38,926 nt of DNA from assembly GCA_026394815.1 (NCBI GenBank), contig JAPLZX010000011.1, forward strand, positions 20,177 through 59,102, in the 5' to 3' direction. Both the position numbers and the translations under genes were made by a program. This document shows, piece by piece, positions 22,321 to 35,678 of this stretch. The notes under the pieces were generated by a model that worked only from the letters and a program-made list of their open reading frames with translations, was not told the DNA's origin and searched no databases. The stretch comes from Candidatus Zambryskiibacteriota bacterium (GTDB lineage Bacteria > Patescibacteriota > Minisyncoccia > Phycocordibacterales > DATDWN01). Numbering within the stretch: position 1 is the stretch's first letter; the number at the start of each line of letters is the position of its first letter.

Positions 22321-25300
22321 ATGAATATAACAACTGCTCGTCCACAGAAGTTTTTCAGTCGTTTTAGAAAACCACTTGCACCAACACCAAATTTCGTCGA
22401 GCCACAATTGAATTCTTTCAAGTGGCTTGTGGAAAAAGGACTGAAAGAAGTTTTTGAAGAATTTTCTTCCATAAAAGATTTTTCAGAAAAAAAGTTTACT
22501 TTGGATTTTACTGGTTTTGAATTAGCCCAAGCAAAACACGATGAGTATTATGCAAAAGATAACAAACTTTCCTATGAGGCGCCTTTGAAAGTCAAGGTAA
22601 AACTAAAGAATCATATTCTTGGTACGGAAAAAGAGCAGGAGATTTTTATGGCTGATTTTCCCCTAATGACTTCTCACGGCACATTTATCATTTCTGGTAT
22701 TGAAAGAGTTATTGTCCCTCAACTTGCCCGTTCATATGGTGTGTTTTTTACGGCCTCTGAAGTCAAAGGCCGCAAACTTTTTGGGGCTAAGATTATACCT
22801 TCTCGAGGGGCTTGGATAGAAGTAGAATCTGATGCAGAGGGGATGATCTATGTTCGTATTGATCGAAAAAGAAAATTTGCTAGTACTACTCTTCTTCGTG
22901 TTCTAGGAGCAAAAGATGATGCAGGAATCAGGAAGCTTTTTGCGGGGGATAAATTTGCAACTCAATCCATGGAAAGAACTTTATTGAAAGACAAAGATAA
23001 AACAGTAGACGAAGCATTTATTGAAATACATAAAAGATTGCGTGATGGAGATTTAGCTACAGCAGACAATGCACGTGAATTTATTAATTCTATTTTTGAA
23101 GAGGAAAGATATGACCTTTCTCCCGTTGGAAGATATAGATTCAACAAACGATTTAATAAAAAGATGGATGATAAGGAATTAAAGAGAAAAACCATATCTC
23201 TTGATGATCTTGTTATAATAATTTCTCATATAGCATTCCTTAATAACACTCCAAACGCGATGGAAGATGATATAGACCATCTAGGAAGTCGTCGTGTACG
23301 ATTTGTCGGAGAGCTTTTTCAACAAAAAATCCGTACCGGCATGGCCCAGATTAAAAGAAATATTCAGAACAGAATGTCTACTATTGATACGGATGTTACT
23401 CTTCCTATTCAGTTTATATCCCCAAAACCACTTCAAGCTCGTATTAAAGAATTTTTCACAACAAACCAATTATCACAATTTATGACGCAGGAAAACCCTC
23501 TTGCCGAAATAGAAAATCTTCGTACTCTTTCTGCCCTAGGACCTGGTGGTCTTAATCGTACCAGAGCAGGGTTTGAAGTTCGTGATGTGCACACTTCTCA
23601 CTACGGGAGACTTTGTCCAATACATACTCCAGAAGGACCAAATATTGGTTTGGTATTACGTCTTGCTATTTATGCCAGAATTAATAGTTTTGGAATGATA
23701 GAAACTCCCTATGCGAAGGTTAAAAACGGCAAAGTAACAAATGAGATTGTATATATGAACGCATCCGAGGAAGAAAGTTTTGCTATAGCTCATGCTGCCA
23801 CTCCAGTAGATAAAGATGGTAAAATCACTGTTTCAGATGTAGAAGTTCGTATAGAAGGGAATCCAAGTACCGTATCAAAAGACAAAGTAAATTTTATTGA
23901 TGTCGCTACAAACCAAGCCTTCTCAATTGCCACATCAATGATTCCTTTCCTGAACCATAACGAAGCAAACAGAGCTCTTATGGCATCTAATATGCAAAGA
24001 CAAGCTACTCCGTGTATTATTCCGGAAGTTCCGCTTGTTGCCACTGGTATGGAAGCTGATGCTCTTAAAGATACAGGGAGATTAGTTATCGCTACCGAGA
24101 ATGGTGTAGTTACACATTCTGATGGTATGAAAATTGTTGTAAAAAATGATCAAGAAAAATATAAAGAATATACTCTTATAAGATTTTCACGAACAAATGG
24201 TTTTACGGCATTTCATCAAAGACCAAGGGTTAATGTTGGTGATAAAGTAAGAAAAGGGGATACGATTGCCGATACATCTGCAAGTAAAGATGGGCAATCT
24301 GCAATAGGGCAAAATATGCTTGTAGCTTTTATGTCCTGGAGTGGTTCAAACTATGAAGACGCTATTATTCTTTCTGAAAGAGTTGTAAAAAACAGTAAAT
24401 TTACATCTATCCACATAGAGGATTTTGTAGTTAATGTTAGGGAGACAAAACTTGGTCCAGAAGTGACTACATGTGATATTCCAAATGTTGGTGAAGCAAA
24501 ATTAAAAAATCTAGCAGAGGATGGTATTGTTCAAGTCGGAGCAGAAGTTCGTCCTGGAGACATTCTTGTGGGTAAAATTACTCCCAAAGGAGAAACCCAA
24601 CTTACTCCAGAGGAAAGACTTCTAAGATCACTTTTTGGTGAAAAAGCTCATGATGTAAAAGATACTTCAAAACGAATGGAAGGAGGTAAAAGAGGGCGTG
24701 TTATTAAAGTACAAATTTTTTCAAGAGAAAATGGTGATAAATTAGATTCAGGTATTATAAAAAGAATTTATATTGAAGTAGCCCAGCTTCGAAATGTTTC
24801 AGTGGGAGATAAACTAGCTGGACGACATGGAAATAAAGGTGTTATTTCAAAAATTCTTCCGGAAGAAGATATGCCGTATATGGTAGATGGTACACCTATT
24901 GATGTTGTTCTCACTCCACTTGGCGTGCCAAGTCGTATGAACTTGGGTCAGATTTTGGAACTTCATTTGGGACTTGCTGCACATACACTAGATTATCAAG
25001 CTATTGTTCCTCCATTTGCAGGAGCTACAGGCGAAGAAATAAAAGAAGAATTAAAAAAAGCTGGATTTTCAGAAACAGGGAAAATGAAATTATTTGATGG
25101 GCGAACCGGTCAAGCTTTTGAACAGGATATTGCCGTAGGTTATATGTATATTATGAAGCTTCATCATATGGTGGAGGATAAAATTCATATGAGGTCTATT
25201 GGTCCTTACTCACTTATTACACAACAACCACTTGGTGGGAAGGCTCAAAATGGTGGTCAGCGATTTGGAGAAATGGAAGTTTGGGCACTTTTGGGTCACG

Positions 25301-25521
25301 GAGCAGCGCATACACTTCAGGAAATTCTGACCATTAAATCGGACGATATTGTTGGTAGATCAGCGGCTTTTGATGCAATAGTCAAAGGCTTGCCTATTAC
25401 CCAACTAAATACACCAGCATCATTTAATGTGTTGTTAAATAATTTACGTGGTTTAGCTTTAGATGTTCAGATTAAAAGGGGGTCGAAAGAAATATTAGAT
25501 GGTCATAAAGAAATCGTTTAA
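22321..25521 (+). CDS. rpoB: RNA polymerase beta subunit
   Basis: The 1066 residues include all main blocks: the fork region FFTTNQLSQFMTQENPL followed by SALGPGGLNRTRAGFEVRDVH, HYGRLCPIHTPEGPNIGL, NYEDAIILSERVV, GDKLAGRHGNKGVIS, and the end GGKAQNGGQRFGEMEVWALLGHGAAH. The protein is shorter than the E. coli one (1342), with reduced lineage-specific inserts. In the rifampicin pocket, E. coli D516 corresponds to Thr, H526 to Asn and R529 to Thr. A TAATAT at 22310-22315 ends 5 bases before the ATG, so a leaderless promoter may exist besides the long-leader promoter. rpoC follows after 25 bases. Confidence 0.97.
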   Translation: MNITTARPQKFFSRFRKPLAPTPNFVEPQLNSFKWLVEKGLKEVFEEFSSIKDFSEKKFTLDFTGFELAQAKHDEYYAKDNKLSYEAPLKVKVKLKNHILGTEKEQEIFMADFPLMTSHGTFIISGIERVIVPQLARSYGVFFTASEVKGRKLFGAKIIPSRGAWIEVESDAEGMIYVRIDRKRKFASTTLLRVLGAKDDAGIRKLFAGDKFATQSMERTLLKDKDKTVDEAFIEIHKRLRDGDLATADNAREFINSIFEEERYDLSPVGRYRFNKRFNKKMDDKELKRKTISLDDLVIIISHIAFLNNTPNAMEDDIDHLGSRRVRFVGELFQQKIRTGMAQIKRNIQNRMSTIDTDVTLPIQFISPKPLQARIKEFFTTNQLSQFMTQENPLAEIENLRTLSALGPGGLNRTRAGFEVRDVHTSHYGRLCPIHTPEGPNIGLVLRLAIYARINSFGMIETPYAKVKNGKVTNEIVYMNASEEESFAIAHAATPVDKDGKITVSDVEVRIEGNPSTVSKDKVNFIDVATNQAFSIATSMIPFLNHNEANRALMASNMQRQATPCIIPEVPLVATGMEADALKDTGRLVIATENGVVTHSDGMKIVVKNDQEKYKEYTLIRFSRTNGFTAFHQRPRVNVGDKVRKGDTIADTSASKDGQSAIGQNMLVAFMSWSGSNYEDAIILSERVVKNSKFTSIHIEDFVVNVRETKLGPEVTTCDIPNVGEAKLKNLAEDGIVQVGAEVRPGDILVGKITPKGETQLTPEERLLRSLFGEKAHDVKDTSKRMEGGKRGRVIKVQIFSRENGDKLDSGIIKRIYIEVAQLRNVSVGDKLAGRHGNKGVISKILPEEDMPYMVDGTPIDVVLTPLGVPSRMNLGQILELHLGLAAHTLDYQAIVPPFAGATGEEIKEELKKAGFSETGKMKLFDGRTGQAFEQDIAVGYMYIMKLHHMVEDKIHMRSIGPYSLITQQPLGGKAQNGGQRFGEMEVWALLGHGAAHTLQEILTIKSDDIVGRSAAFDAIVKGLPITQLNTPASFNVLLNNLRGLALDVQIKRGSKEILDGHKEIV

Positions 25522-25534
25522 TCAGATTAACTAA

Positions 25535-29223
<3,689 letters not shown>

Positions 29224-29241
29224 AAAGTTCTTTCATAATCG

Positions 29242-29290
29242 CAAAATCTCTTTCTCGTCAAAATCTTTTCTTTGTCTAAACGAGATTTTG
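29242..29290 (+). terminator. Hairpin after rpoC
   Basis: CAAAATCTC (29242-29250) pairs with GAGATTTTG (29282-29290), with an alternative inner pairing TCTCGT/ACGAGA. T-rich sequence follows. The loop is long, so confidence is moderate. Confidence 0.45.
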
Positions 29291-29291
29291 T

Positions 29292-29321
29292 TTGGTGGTA
29301 TTTAGAAGTTAACTTTATAAC
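29292..29321 (+). promoter_or_regulatory. Promoter of the dnaG-rpoD operon (leaderless start)
   Basis: TTGGTG (29292-29297), 18 bases, TATAAC (29316-29321), then 6 bases to ATG 29328. Confidence 0.5.
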
Positions 29322-29327
29322 TTATTT

Positions 29328-30761
29328 ATGTCCTCATCTGTTGATCAAATCAAATCAAAAATAGATATTGTCACGCTGATTTCTTCGTACATAAAATTGG
29401 AAAAAGCGGGGACAAATTTTAAAGGTAAATGTCCATTTCATAACGAAAAAACTCCATCATTTTTTGTCTCTCCTGATAGGGGTACTTATTACTGTTTTGG
29501 TTGTCAGGCCAAGGGAGATATTTTTACTTTTGTTCAGGAATTTGAGGGGCTTGATTTCATAGGAAGTTTAAAAGTTTTAGCCGATCGAGCAGGGGTTGTG
29601 CTAGAACACTATAACGCTGGAGAAAAAACAGAAAAACAACATCTTCATTCTGTGTTGGAACAGGCAGTTTTCTTTTATGAAAAAAAACTGTCAGAGAATA
29701 AAGAAGCACAGGACTATCTTTATGGTAGAGGTGTGACAGACAGAACAATAAAAGATTTTCGTATTGGTTTTGCTTCGGCGGAGTGGCGAGATTTATTTGA
29801 GTATTTATTGGAACGAGGTGTCACTGAAAAAGATATGCTTTTAGTTGGTTTGATTAAACAAAAAGAAGGAACTGATTCCTATTACGATACATTTCGTGGG
29901 CGTATTATGTTTCCCATAAACGATTCATCTGGACGAGTTGTTGGTTTTTCTGGAAGAGCACTAAATCCTGATGAAAAAATACCGAAATATTTGAATAGTC
30001 CGGAAACAATTTTGTTTAATAAGTCAGAAATTTTATTTGGATTAGATAAAGCAAAAAAGGATATTAGATTAAAAGATTATTCTATTCTTGTTGAAGGACA
30101 AATGGATTTAATAATGCTTCATCAGGTGGGGATTACAAATGCTGTTGCATCATCTGGTACAGCTTTAACTGAAAATCATCTTATAAAACTTTGCAGACTT
30201 TCAAATCGTATTATTATGTCTTATGATGGTGATAATGCTGGTTTTTCTGCTTCAAATCGTAGTAGCCAACTAGCCCTGTCTTTAGGGATGGAGTTGAAAC
30301 TGGCGGTTATGCCAGAAGGCAAAGACCCTGCCGATCTAGCAAAAGAAGATGTAGAAAAATTGAAAGAATGTCTAAGAAATTCAAAACATATTATTGATTT
30401 TTATATAGATACTCTACTTTCTCGTAACCTAGAATCTCGTAAACTTGGTCAGGAAATACGAAAGCATGTATTACCTTTTGTGGCCTTACTTACAAGTACT
30501 ATAGAAAAAGCACATTTTATAAAAAGTATTGCTCAAAAAACTTTTATAAAAGAAGAAGCACTTTGGGAAGATTTAAAGCAGGTTGGAGTAAATTCGCCAG
30601 ATTTACCAAAAGTAGATATACAAACTTCTCCACCAAAAAAACGGATTGAAGCGATAGAAAGAAGGGTTTGGGGGATTATTTTGTGGCAGAAAGGAAATAA
30701 AGATAAAGTAGAGAATGTAGATATAGAAGAAAAGCAAATAAAATTTTTGGAGACAGATTGA
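29328..30761 (+). CDS. dnaG: DNA primase (N-terminal and TOPRIM parts)
   Basis: DnaG makes the RNA primers of replication. The 477 residues have the CHC2 zinc-binding domain (C35, H38, C56, C59 in CPFHNEK and YYCFGC), the RNA polymerase core, and the TOPRIM domain (about 253-330; ILVEGQMDLIMLHQVG and SYDGDNAG). The frame ends in KFLETD-stop where normal primases continue into a helicase-binding domain. The missing part is encoded immediately in another frame (30758-31033), with a sequence that continues naturally. A single T appears to be missing at about 30758 (GAT-TTG-AAG expected). Together they give about 568 residues, the usual DnaG length. Confidence 0.93.
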   Translation: MSSSVDQIKSKIDIVTLISSYIKLEKAGTNFKGKCPFHNEKTPSFFVSPDRGTYYCFGCQAKGDIFTFVQEFEGLDFIGSLKVLADRAGVVLEHYNAGEKTEKQHLHSVLEQAVFFYEKKLSENKEAQDYLYGRGVTDRTIKDFRIGFASAEWRDLFEYLLERGVTEKDMLLVGLIKQKEGTDSYYDTFRGRIMFPINDSSGRVVGFSGRALNPDEKIPKYLNSPETILFNKSEILFGLDKAKKDIRLKDYSILVEGQMDLIMLHQVGITNAVASSGTALTENHLIKLCRLSNRIIMSYDGDNAGFSASNRSSQLALSLGMELKLAVMPEGKDPADLAKEDVEKLKECLRNSKHIIDFYIDTLLSRNLESRKLGQEIRKHVLPFVALLTSTIEKAHFIKSIAQKTFIKEEALWEDLKQVGVNSPDLPKVDIQTSPPKKRIEAIERRVWGIILWQKGNKDKVENVDIEEKQIKFLETD

Positions 30762-31033
30762 AGGAATTAGAAAGTAGATTCCAACAAGAAAAAGATTTAT
30801 TAATGTTTGAGATGGAAAGTTATTATAGTGATAAACCTGATTTAAGCCGAGATATTAATTATTTACTTTTAGGGCTTGAAGAAGAATATTTAAAACAAAA
30901 GTTTACAATAGCTATGGTAAATCTTCAAAAAGCAGAACAATCAAAAAACAATGAAGATATTTCAAAATATTTAAAGGAGTGTCAGGAGATTTCACAACAA
31001 ATAAATACAATTAAAAACACCTATGAAAAATAA
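30758..31033 (+). CDS. dnaG: C-terminal (DnaB-binding) part of DNA primase in a separate frame
   Basis: The 91 residues begin at a TTG overlapping the dnaG stop (TTGA) and read [20 protein letters not shown], then [19 protein letters not shown] and a helical end, [17 protein letters not shown]. This is the helical pattern of the helicase-binding tail of DnaG. It has no homologous free-standing gene that I know. It is most likely the end of dnaG shifted by a one-base deletion; a real split gene with coupled translation is the alternative. The stop overlaps the rpoD start by 11 bases, which keeps the dnaG-rpoD order of the macromolecular synthesis operon. Confidence 0.75.
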   Translation: MKELESRFQQEKDLLMFEMESYYSDKPDLSRDINYLLLGLEEEYLKQKFTIAMVNLQKAEQSKNNEDISKYLKECQEISQQINTIKNTYEK

Positions 31034-32318
31034 AAAAATAAAAAAACATGAAGGAACAAGGCGTAAGCTACGACAGTCTACCAAGAGATTGGTAAAAGCT
31101 AAACCAAAGGCAAAGAAAATAAAGAAGAAAAAATTTGTTGTGCCTAAAGTTCGTAAGAAAAAGAAAAATAAAAGTTCTTTAGCTATGCGAGCAGCAAAAA
31201 CCGTATCACACAAAAACACTCCAAAATTAAAAAAGGCAGACAGACAAGGAGAGGGAATGATAAAACTATTAGCCAAAGGTAAAGACCGTGGTTATATTAC
31301 CTATGATGAGATTTTGAAAGAGTTTCCAACTATTGAGGATGATATTATTTTTCTAGATGAACTTTATGAAAAATTATCAGGAAGCGGTGTTGATATTTTG
31401 GAAGGAGGAGGATTGCTTGAGACACCTCAAAATGAGGACCTTGTAAATAAAAAATATTCCTATGGACGAAGTGGTGAGACATCCTACGATTCTATTCAAA
31501 TGTATCTCAAAGAAATTGGTCAATATCAACTTATTTCAGGTGGAATGGAAAAAGAGTTAGCAAAGCGTATAGAAAAAGGAGATGTTGAAGCAATAAATCT
31601 TTTAGCCAGAGCCAATCTACGTCTAGTTGTTTCTATTGCCAAAAAATATGCAAATCGTAGTCCAGACTTAACTCTTCTTGATCTTATACAGGAAGGGAAT
31701 CTAGGGCTTTTTAAGGCGGTCAGTAAATTTGATTGGACAAAAGGTTATAAATTTTCCACCTATGCAACCTGGTGGATTCGTCAAGCTATCACTCGTGCTT
31801 TGGCTGACCAATCGCGTACAATTCGTGTTCCTGTGCATATGGTAGAGACAATTGCAAAATATAAACAAGTGGTAAGACGTCTTTCTCAAGACCTCGGACG
31901 AGACCCACTACCAGAAGAGATTGCTATTGAAATGAATCTTCCGGTTGATAAAGTTTATACAATTGAGAAAATTGACCAAAGTACCTTATCTCTTGAAAGT
32001 CCGATAGGAGAGGATGGTGATGATAGTAAAAGTAAACTTGGGGATTTTCTTGCAGATGAAAAAATTCTTTCTCCAGACCAAGAGTCTGCTAGACGAATTA
32101 TATCCGACCAAGTTAAAGAAATTTTAAATGATTTACCGGAAAAAGAAAGAAAAATTTTGGAACTTCGTCACGGACTTGTTGATGGTGTGACACATACACT
32201 TGAAGAGGTGGGTAAAGAATTTGGTGTTACTCGTGAGCGTATTAGACAGATTGAAGCTAAGGCTCATGAAAAAATCCGCCAGCATGAAAAGATTAATCGC
32301 CTTCGTAATTATTACTAA
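31023..32318 (+). CDS. rpoD: Primary sigma factor (sigma-70)
   Basis: The 431 residues start with a very basic stretch of about 60 residues rich in lysine. A region 1.1-like segment ([14 protein letters not shown] type, about 75-125) follows, then region 2 with [34 protein letters not shown] and the aromatic -10 reader [16 protein letters not shown], region 3, and region 4.2 with [23 protein letters not shown]. It should recognise TTGACA/TATAAT-like promoters, matching the elements in the window. It overlaps the dnaG C-terminal frame by 11 bases and ends at a perfect terminator. Confidence 0.96.
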   Translation: MKNKKIKKHEGTRRKLRQSTKRLVKAKPKAKKIKKKKFVVPKVRKKKKNKSSLAMRAAKTVSHKNTPKLKKADRQGEGMIKLLAKGKDRGYITYDEILKEFPTIEDDIIFLDELYEKLSGSGVDILEGGGLLETPQNEDLVNKKYSYGRSGETSYDSIQMYLKEIGQYQLISGGMEKELAKRIEKGDVEAINLLARANLRLVVSIAKKYANRSPDLTLLDLIQEGNLGLFKAVSKFDWTKGYKFSTYATWWIRQAITRALADQSRTIRVPVHMVETIAKYKQVVRRLSQDLGRDPLPEEIAIEMNLPVDKVYTIEKIDQSTLSLESPIGEDGDDSKSKLGDFLADEKILSPDQESARRIISDQVKEILNDLPEKERKILELRHGLVDGVTHTLEEVGKEFGVTRERIRQIEAKAHEKIRQHEKINRLRNYY

Positions 32319-32337
32319 CAGCTCGGGAATATCTTAA

Positions 32338-32372
32338 AATCAAAAACCCTTAACTTTAAGGGATTTTTGATT
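32338..32372. terminator. Bidirectional-looking terminator after rpoD
   Basis: AATCAAAAACCCTTA (32338-32352) pairs with TAAGGGATTTTTGATT (32357-32372) with one bulged base. A-run and T-run flank the stem. The right part contains TTGATT (32367-32372), usable as a -35 for the 32447 gene. Confidence 0.8.
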
Positions 32373-32394
32373 TACGAATATGATTACATATGAT
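32367..32394 (+). promoter_or_regulatory. Putative promoter of the 32447 mini-gene
   Basis: TTGATT (32367-32372), 16 bases, TATGAT (32389-32394). The -35 is embedded in the rpoD terminator arm. Confidence 0.45.
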
Positions 32395-32446
32395 ACTCTA
32401 ATAAAGGAAATTTCTAGACAACCTTTTCAATACTACTGGGGGCCAA

Positions 32447-32632
32447 ATGATAAAAGCTTCTTATGTCGTTGACGGACAAAGGGTTTGCCCGTGTTGCGGA
32501 AGTACAAATATCATTATCGTGGTTAAGCAGTATCGCCACTGTCAAAACTGCGGGCAACTTCTGGAGTCTGTTGAGGTTGACAAAGAGAATGGAGGATGGA
32601 AACTGGCACCCCCTCCTGCCGTTTTGGAGTAG
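32447..32632 (+). CDS. Small GC-rich gene: zinc-ribbon protein
   Basis: The 61 residues hold two knuckles: C14/C17 in VCPCCGS and C32/C35 in RHCQNCGQ, the layout of a zinc ribbon. The tail KENGGWKLAPPPAVLE is Pro/Ala-rich. The function is unknown; small zinc ribbons often bind nucleic acid or RNA polymerase. The ATG follows GGGGGCC, only a weak Shine-Dalgarno, so the start is less certain than for the other mini-genes. Two 60-base lines in and around it count 43% and 50% G+C. A hairpin (32646-32670) follows. An overlapping frame (32463-32672) lacks the cysteine pattern. Confidence 0.6.
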   Translation: MIKASYVVDGQRVCPCCGSTNIIIVVKQYRHCQNCGQLLESVEVDKENGGWKLAPPPAVLE

Positions 32633-32645
32633 TCTCGTATTGGTG

Positions 32646-32670
32646 AAGGGCCCGTGTTTTTGGGGCCCTT
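32646..32670 (+). terminator. Hairpin after the 32447 mini-gene
   Basis: AAGGGCCC (32646-32653) pairs with GGGCCCTT (32663-32670) around a T-rich loop. There is no immediate T-run; a T-run occurs about 15 bases later (32685-32691). Probable terminator. Confidence 0.5.
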
Positions 32671-32708
32671 AAACCATCACGAGGCTTTTTTCGTAGCTTT
32701 TGATTTCG

Positions 32709-32717
32709 TGATATTCT
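32709..32717 (+). promoter_or_regulatory. Extended -10 of the UvrD-like helicase (leaderless start)
   Basis: TGA-TATTCT (TATTCT at 32712-32717) ends 6 bases before ATG 32724. It overlaps the right arm of an ATCACGA/TCGTGAT inverted repeat (32676-32682 and 32706-32712). Confidence 0.5.
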
Positions 32718-32723
32718 ATATGT

Positions 32724-35678
32724 ATGATTTCTAACAAAGAATTTGAAGAACGGTATAAAAAATTAAATAAAGAACAAAAAAAAGCCGTTGATACTATTGA
32801 TGGCCCTGTTTTAGTAGTTGCTGGTCCTGGTACAGGGAAAACAGAGATTTTAACTTTGCGTATTGCAAACATTTTAAAAAAAACGGATACAGCTCCTGAA
32901 AATATTTTAGCTCTAACTTTTACTGATTCTGCTGGAACTAATATGAGAAAAAGGCTTTCTCAACTGATTGGTGCTTCTGCCTATAGGGTAGTTATAAACA
33001 CCTTTCATTCTTTTTGTAATGATATTATAAAAAATTATCCAGAATACTTTCCAACTATTATTGGTTCGGCTCATATAACAGCGGTTGAATCACTTTCTAT
33101 TCTGGAAAAACTAATAGATAAATTAACACTTGATCTTTTGCGCCCTTGGGGAGAACCCTTGCATTATTTGCGAGATATAAATAAAAAAATAGAGGAATTA
33201 AAAAGAGAAGGGGTTACTCCAGAAAAATTTCAAAAAATAACAAAGGATGAAGAAAAAAGATTTAAAAATCGAAATGATTTATATCACCAGAAAGGAGCCT
33301 ATAAAGGGAAAATGAAAGGAGAACACAAAAAATTTGAACGCACTATAGAAAAAAACAAAGAATTGGCTTTAATCTACATTGAATATCAAAAAACATTAAA
33401 AGAGGAACGAAAATATGATTGGAGCGATATGATAATGGAAGTTTTACATGCTTTAGAGGAGGGGGGAGATTTAAAGTTATCTCTTCAAGAAAATCATCAT
33501 TATGTTTTAGTTGATGAACACCAAGATACAAATAATGCCCAAAACAGGATAATAGAACTTTTGCTTGATTTTCATAAAAACCCGAACATTTTCATTGTGG
33601 GAGATGAAAAGCAAGCAATTTTTCGATTTCAAGGTGCTTCTATTGAAAATTTCTTTTATTTTAAAAAACTTTATCCAATGGCAGAAGTTATAGAACTTTC
33701 AAGCAATTATCGTTCTAGTCAGGGGATTTTGGATGCTGCTCATTCTCTTATGCCTTCAAAGATTCCTCTTAAATCAAAAAATGTTTCATCAGGAGGTGCA
33801 GAGATTTATGTTGCAGAGCTTTCGACTAAAAGTTATGAACTTTATTTTGTAGCACAAAAGATAAAAGAACTTACAAAAAAAGAAAAAATTTCTCCAGAAG
33901 AGATTGCTGTGCTTTATCGTTCAAACAAAGAAGCTTTTGCTATATCTGAAGCATTACAAAGAGAAGAAGTAGTTCATGTTATAGAATCTGACGAAGATTT
34001 ATTATCTGAAAGATTTGTAAAAAAATTAATTATAATATTCGACACAATTTCTCATTATAGTGATGATGAATATTTAATTCCTTTACTTCATATAGATGAG
34101 TTTGAGATTGATGCTTTGGATCTTTATCGACTAATAGCTAAATCATCAAAAGAAAAAACATCTTTGTATGATTTAATATCTAATTCAGAAAACTACAATA
34201 TATTAGAAATTAGTAGGAAACTAAAATCTTGGACGAGATTTGCAAACAGTGATAACCTTTCTGAATTTTTGGAAAGAGTGTTACGAGAGTCAGGTATTTT
34301 AAATTCTATGATTTCATCAAAAAATGCCAGCGCATTTTTAGGTATTGAGAGACTTTTTGAGGAAGGAAAAAGAATTGCTACGAATCGAATGGGGGCAAGT
34401 TTTAAAGATTTTGTGGAATATATAAACATACTTAGAGATCATAATTTATTTATAAAACGTCCAAAACACTCTATAAATCAAAAAGCAGTTCGTTTAATGA
34501 CTGCGCACGGAGCAAAAGGTTTAGAGTTTGAATATGTCTTTATTATAAATGCTACAGAGAACTCTTTTGGAGAAAAAGCTGACCGAGATCATCTACCTCT
34601 TTTACCCAAAGTTTATTTGAAGGGGGATGTAGATATAAATCTAGACAAGAATTCTATAGAGGATGAGCGTCGACTTTTTTATGTTTGCATAACTCGAGCA
34701 AAAAAATTCGTCTATATTACACATGCTTCTTTTGATGAAAACGGGAAAGAAGTTTTAGCGTCACCTTTTGTCTTAGAGATTAGAGCCGATAGAAAAAACA
34801 TACTTGATACAAATCAATTTGAGAAAAAAATAAAAGAAAATCCACAATTACTTTTTGCAGAAAGAAAACCTGTGGAAATTCTAGAAATAGACCGTCAATT
34901 TATTAATGAATTATTCCATTCACATCCATTATCTGTTAGTGCTTTAAATAATTATCTGACATGTCCTTGGAAATATTTTTATAGAAATCTTCTTCGTATC
35001 CCCAGTTCTCCAGAAAAACATCAAATATATGGTATTGCTATGCATTCATCTGTTGAAGATATGTGGCGTGTAATGAAAGATAGGGAGGTAGATAAAAAAT
35101 TTCTTCTCGATTCATACAAAAGAAATCTAGGTCTTTTGGGTATTTTATCTCAAAGAGAATTTAATGAGGCTTTGGAAAAAGGCAACAAATCCCTCTCTGG
35201 TTGGTTTAAATGGTCAAATCCAAAACTGACCAATCCTGTAATTCCAGAATTTAAAATAAATGGAGTAGAATTGTCTCCTGGTATTATACTCTCTGGTAAT
35301 TTAGATAAGGTGGAGATTATCTCTTCAAACAAGGTTGTGGTGACTGATTATAAAACAGGCAAACAAAGAAGTCGTAATGATATAGAAGGTAAAACAAAAA
35401 ACTCTACTGGAGATATGAAAAGGCAACTAGAGTTTTATAAATTACTTTTGAAATTACACGATAACATTATTATGCAAACAGGGATTATTGAGTTTTTGGA
35501 ACCAAATGATAGTGGTAAATATAATCGTGAGGAATTTGAAATAAGTGAAGAAGAAGTTAATAAGCTTATAAAAACCATAAAACAAGCAGTAAAAGAAATC
35601 ACAACCTTATCTTTTTGGGATAAGGTTTGTGATGATAAAGATTGTCAATATTGTTCTTATAGAAAACTACTGAAGTAA
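32724..35678 (+). CDS. UvrD/PcrA-like helicase fused to a RecB-type Fe-S nuclease
   Basis: The 984 residues hold a superfamily 1 helicase (about 1-700): NKEQKKAVDTIDGPVLVVAG, Walker A GPGTGKTE (34-41), VDEHQDTNNAQ (motif II, near 263), EFEYVFIIN and RRLFYVCITRAKK (motif VI). The end (about 735-984) is a PD-(D/E)XK nuclease: SALNNYLTCPWKYFY, SGNLDKVE (near 858), VTDYKTGK (near 871) and a terminal CDDKDCQYC. One early Cys plus three late ones fit the four-cysteine Fe-S staple of AddB and Cas4. The combination suggests double-strand-break end processing like AddAB, in one protein. Its 3' end overlaps the convergent dsbA-like gene by 12 bases. Confidence 0.92.
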   Translation: MISNKEFEERYKKLNKEQKKAVDTIDGPVLVVAGPGTGKTEILTLRIANILKKTDTAPENILALTFTDSAGTNMRKRLSQLIGASAYRVVINTFHSFCNDIIKNYPEYFPTIIGSAHITAVESLSILEKLIDKLTLDLLRPWGEPLHYLRDINKKIEELKREGVTPEKFQKITKDEEKRFKNRNDLYHQKGAYKGKMKGEHKKFERTIEKNKELALIYIEYQKTLKEERKYDWSDMIMEVLHALEEGGDLKLSLQENHHYVLVDEHQDTNNAQNRIIELLLDFHKNPNIFIVGDEKQAIFRFQGASIENFFYFKKLYPMAEVIELSSNYRSSQGILDAAHSLMPSKIPLKSKNVSSGGAEIYVAELSTKSYELYFVAQKIKELTKKEKISPEEIAVLYRSNKEAFAISEALQREEVVHVIESDEDLLSERFVKKLIIIFDTISHYSDDEYLIPLLHIDEFEIDALDLYRLIAKSSKEKTSLYDLISNSENYNILEISRKLKSWTRFANSDNLSEFLERVLRESGILNSMISSKNASAFLGIERLFEEGKRIATNRMGASFKDFVEYINILRDHNLFIKRPKHSINQKAVRLMTAHGAKGLEFEYVFIINATENSFGEKADRDHLPLLPKVYLKGDVDINLDKNSIEDERRLFYVCITRAKKFVYITHASFDENGKEVLASPFVLEIRADRKNILDTNQFEKKIKENPQLLFAERKPVEILEIDRQFINELFHSHPLSVSALNNYLTCPWKYFYRNLLRIPSSPEKHQIYGIAMHSSVEDMWRVMKDREVDKKFLLDSYKRNLGLLGILSQREFNEALEKGNKSLSGWFKWSNPKLTNPVIPEFKINGVELSPGIILSGNLDKVEIISSNKVVVTDYKTGKQRSRNDIEGKTKNSTGDMKRQLEFYKLLLKLHDNIIMQTGIIEFLEPNDSGKYNREEFEISEEEVNKLIKTIKQAVKEITTLSFWDKVCDDKDCQYCSYRKLLK

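Noticed and set aside
32676-32712. ATCACGA/TCGTGAT inverted repeat before the UvrD fusion
   Set aside because: Seven base pairs with a 23-base spacer can occur by chance; noted only as overlapping the -10.
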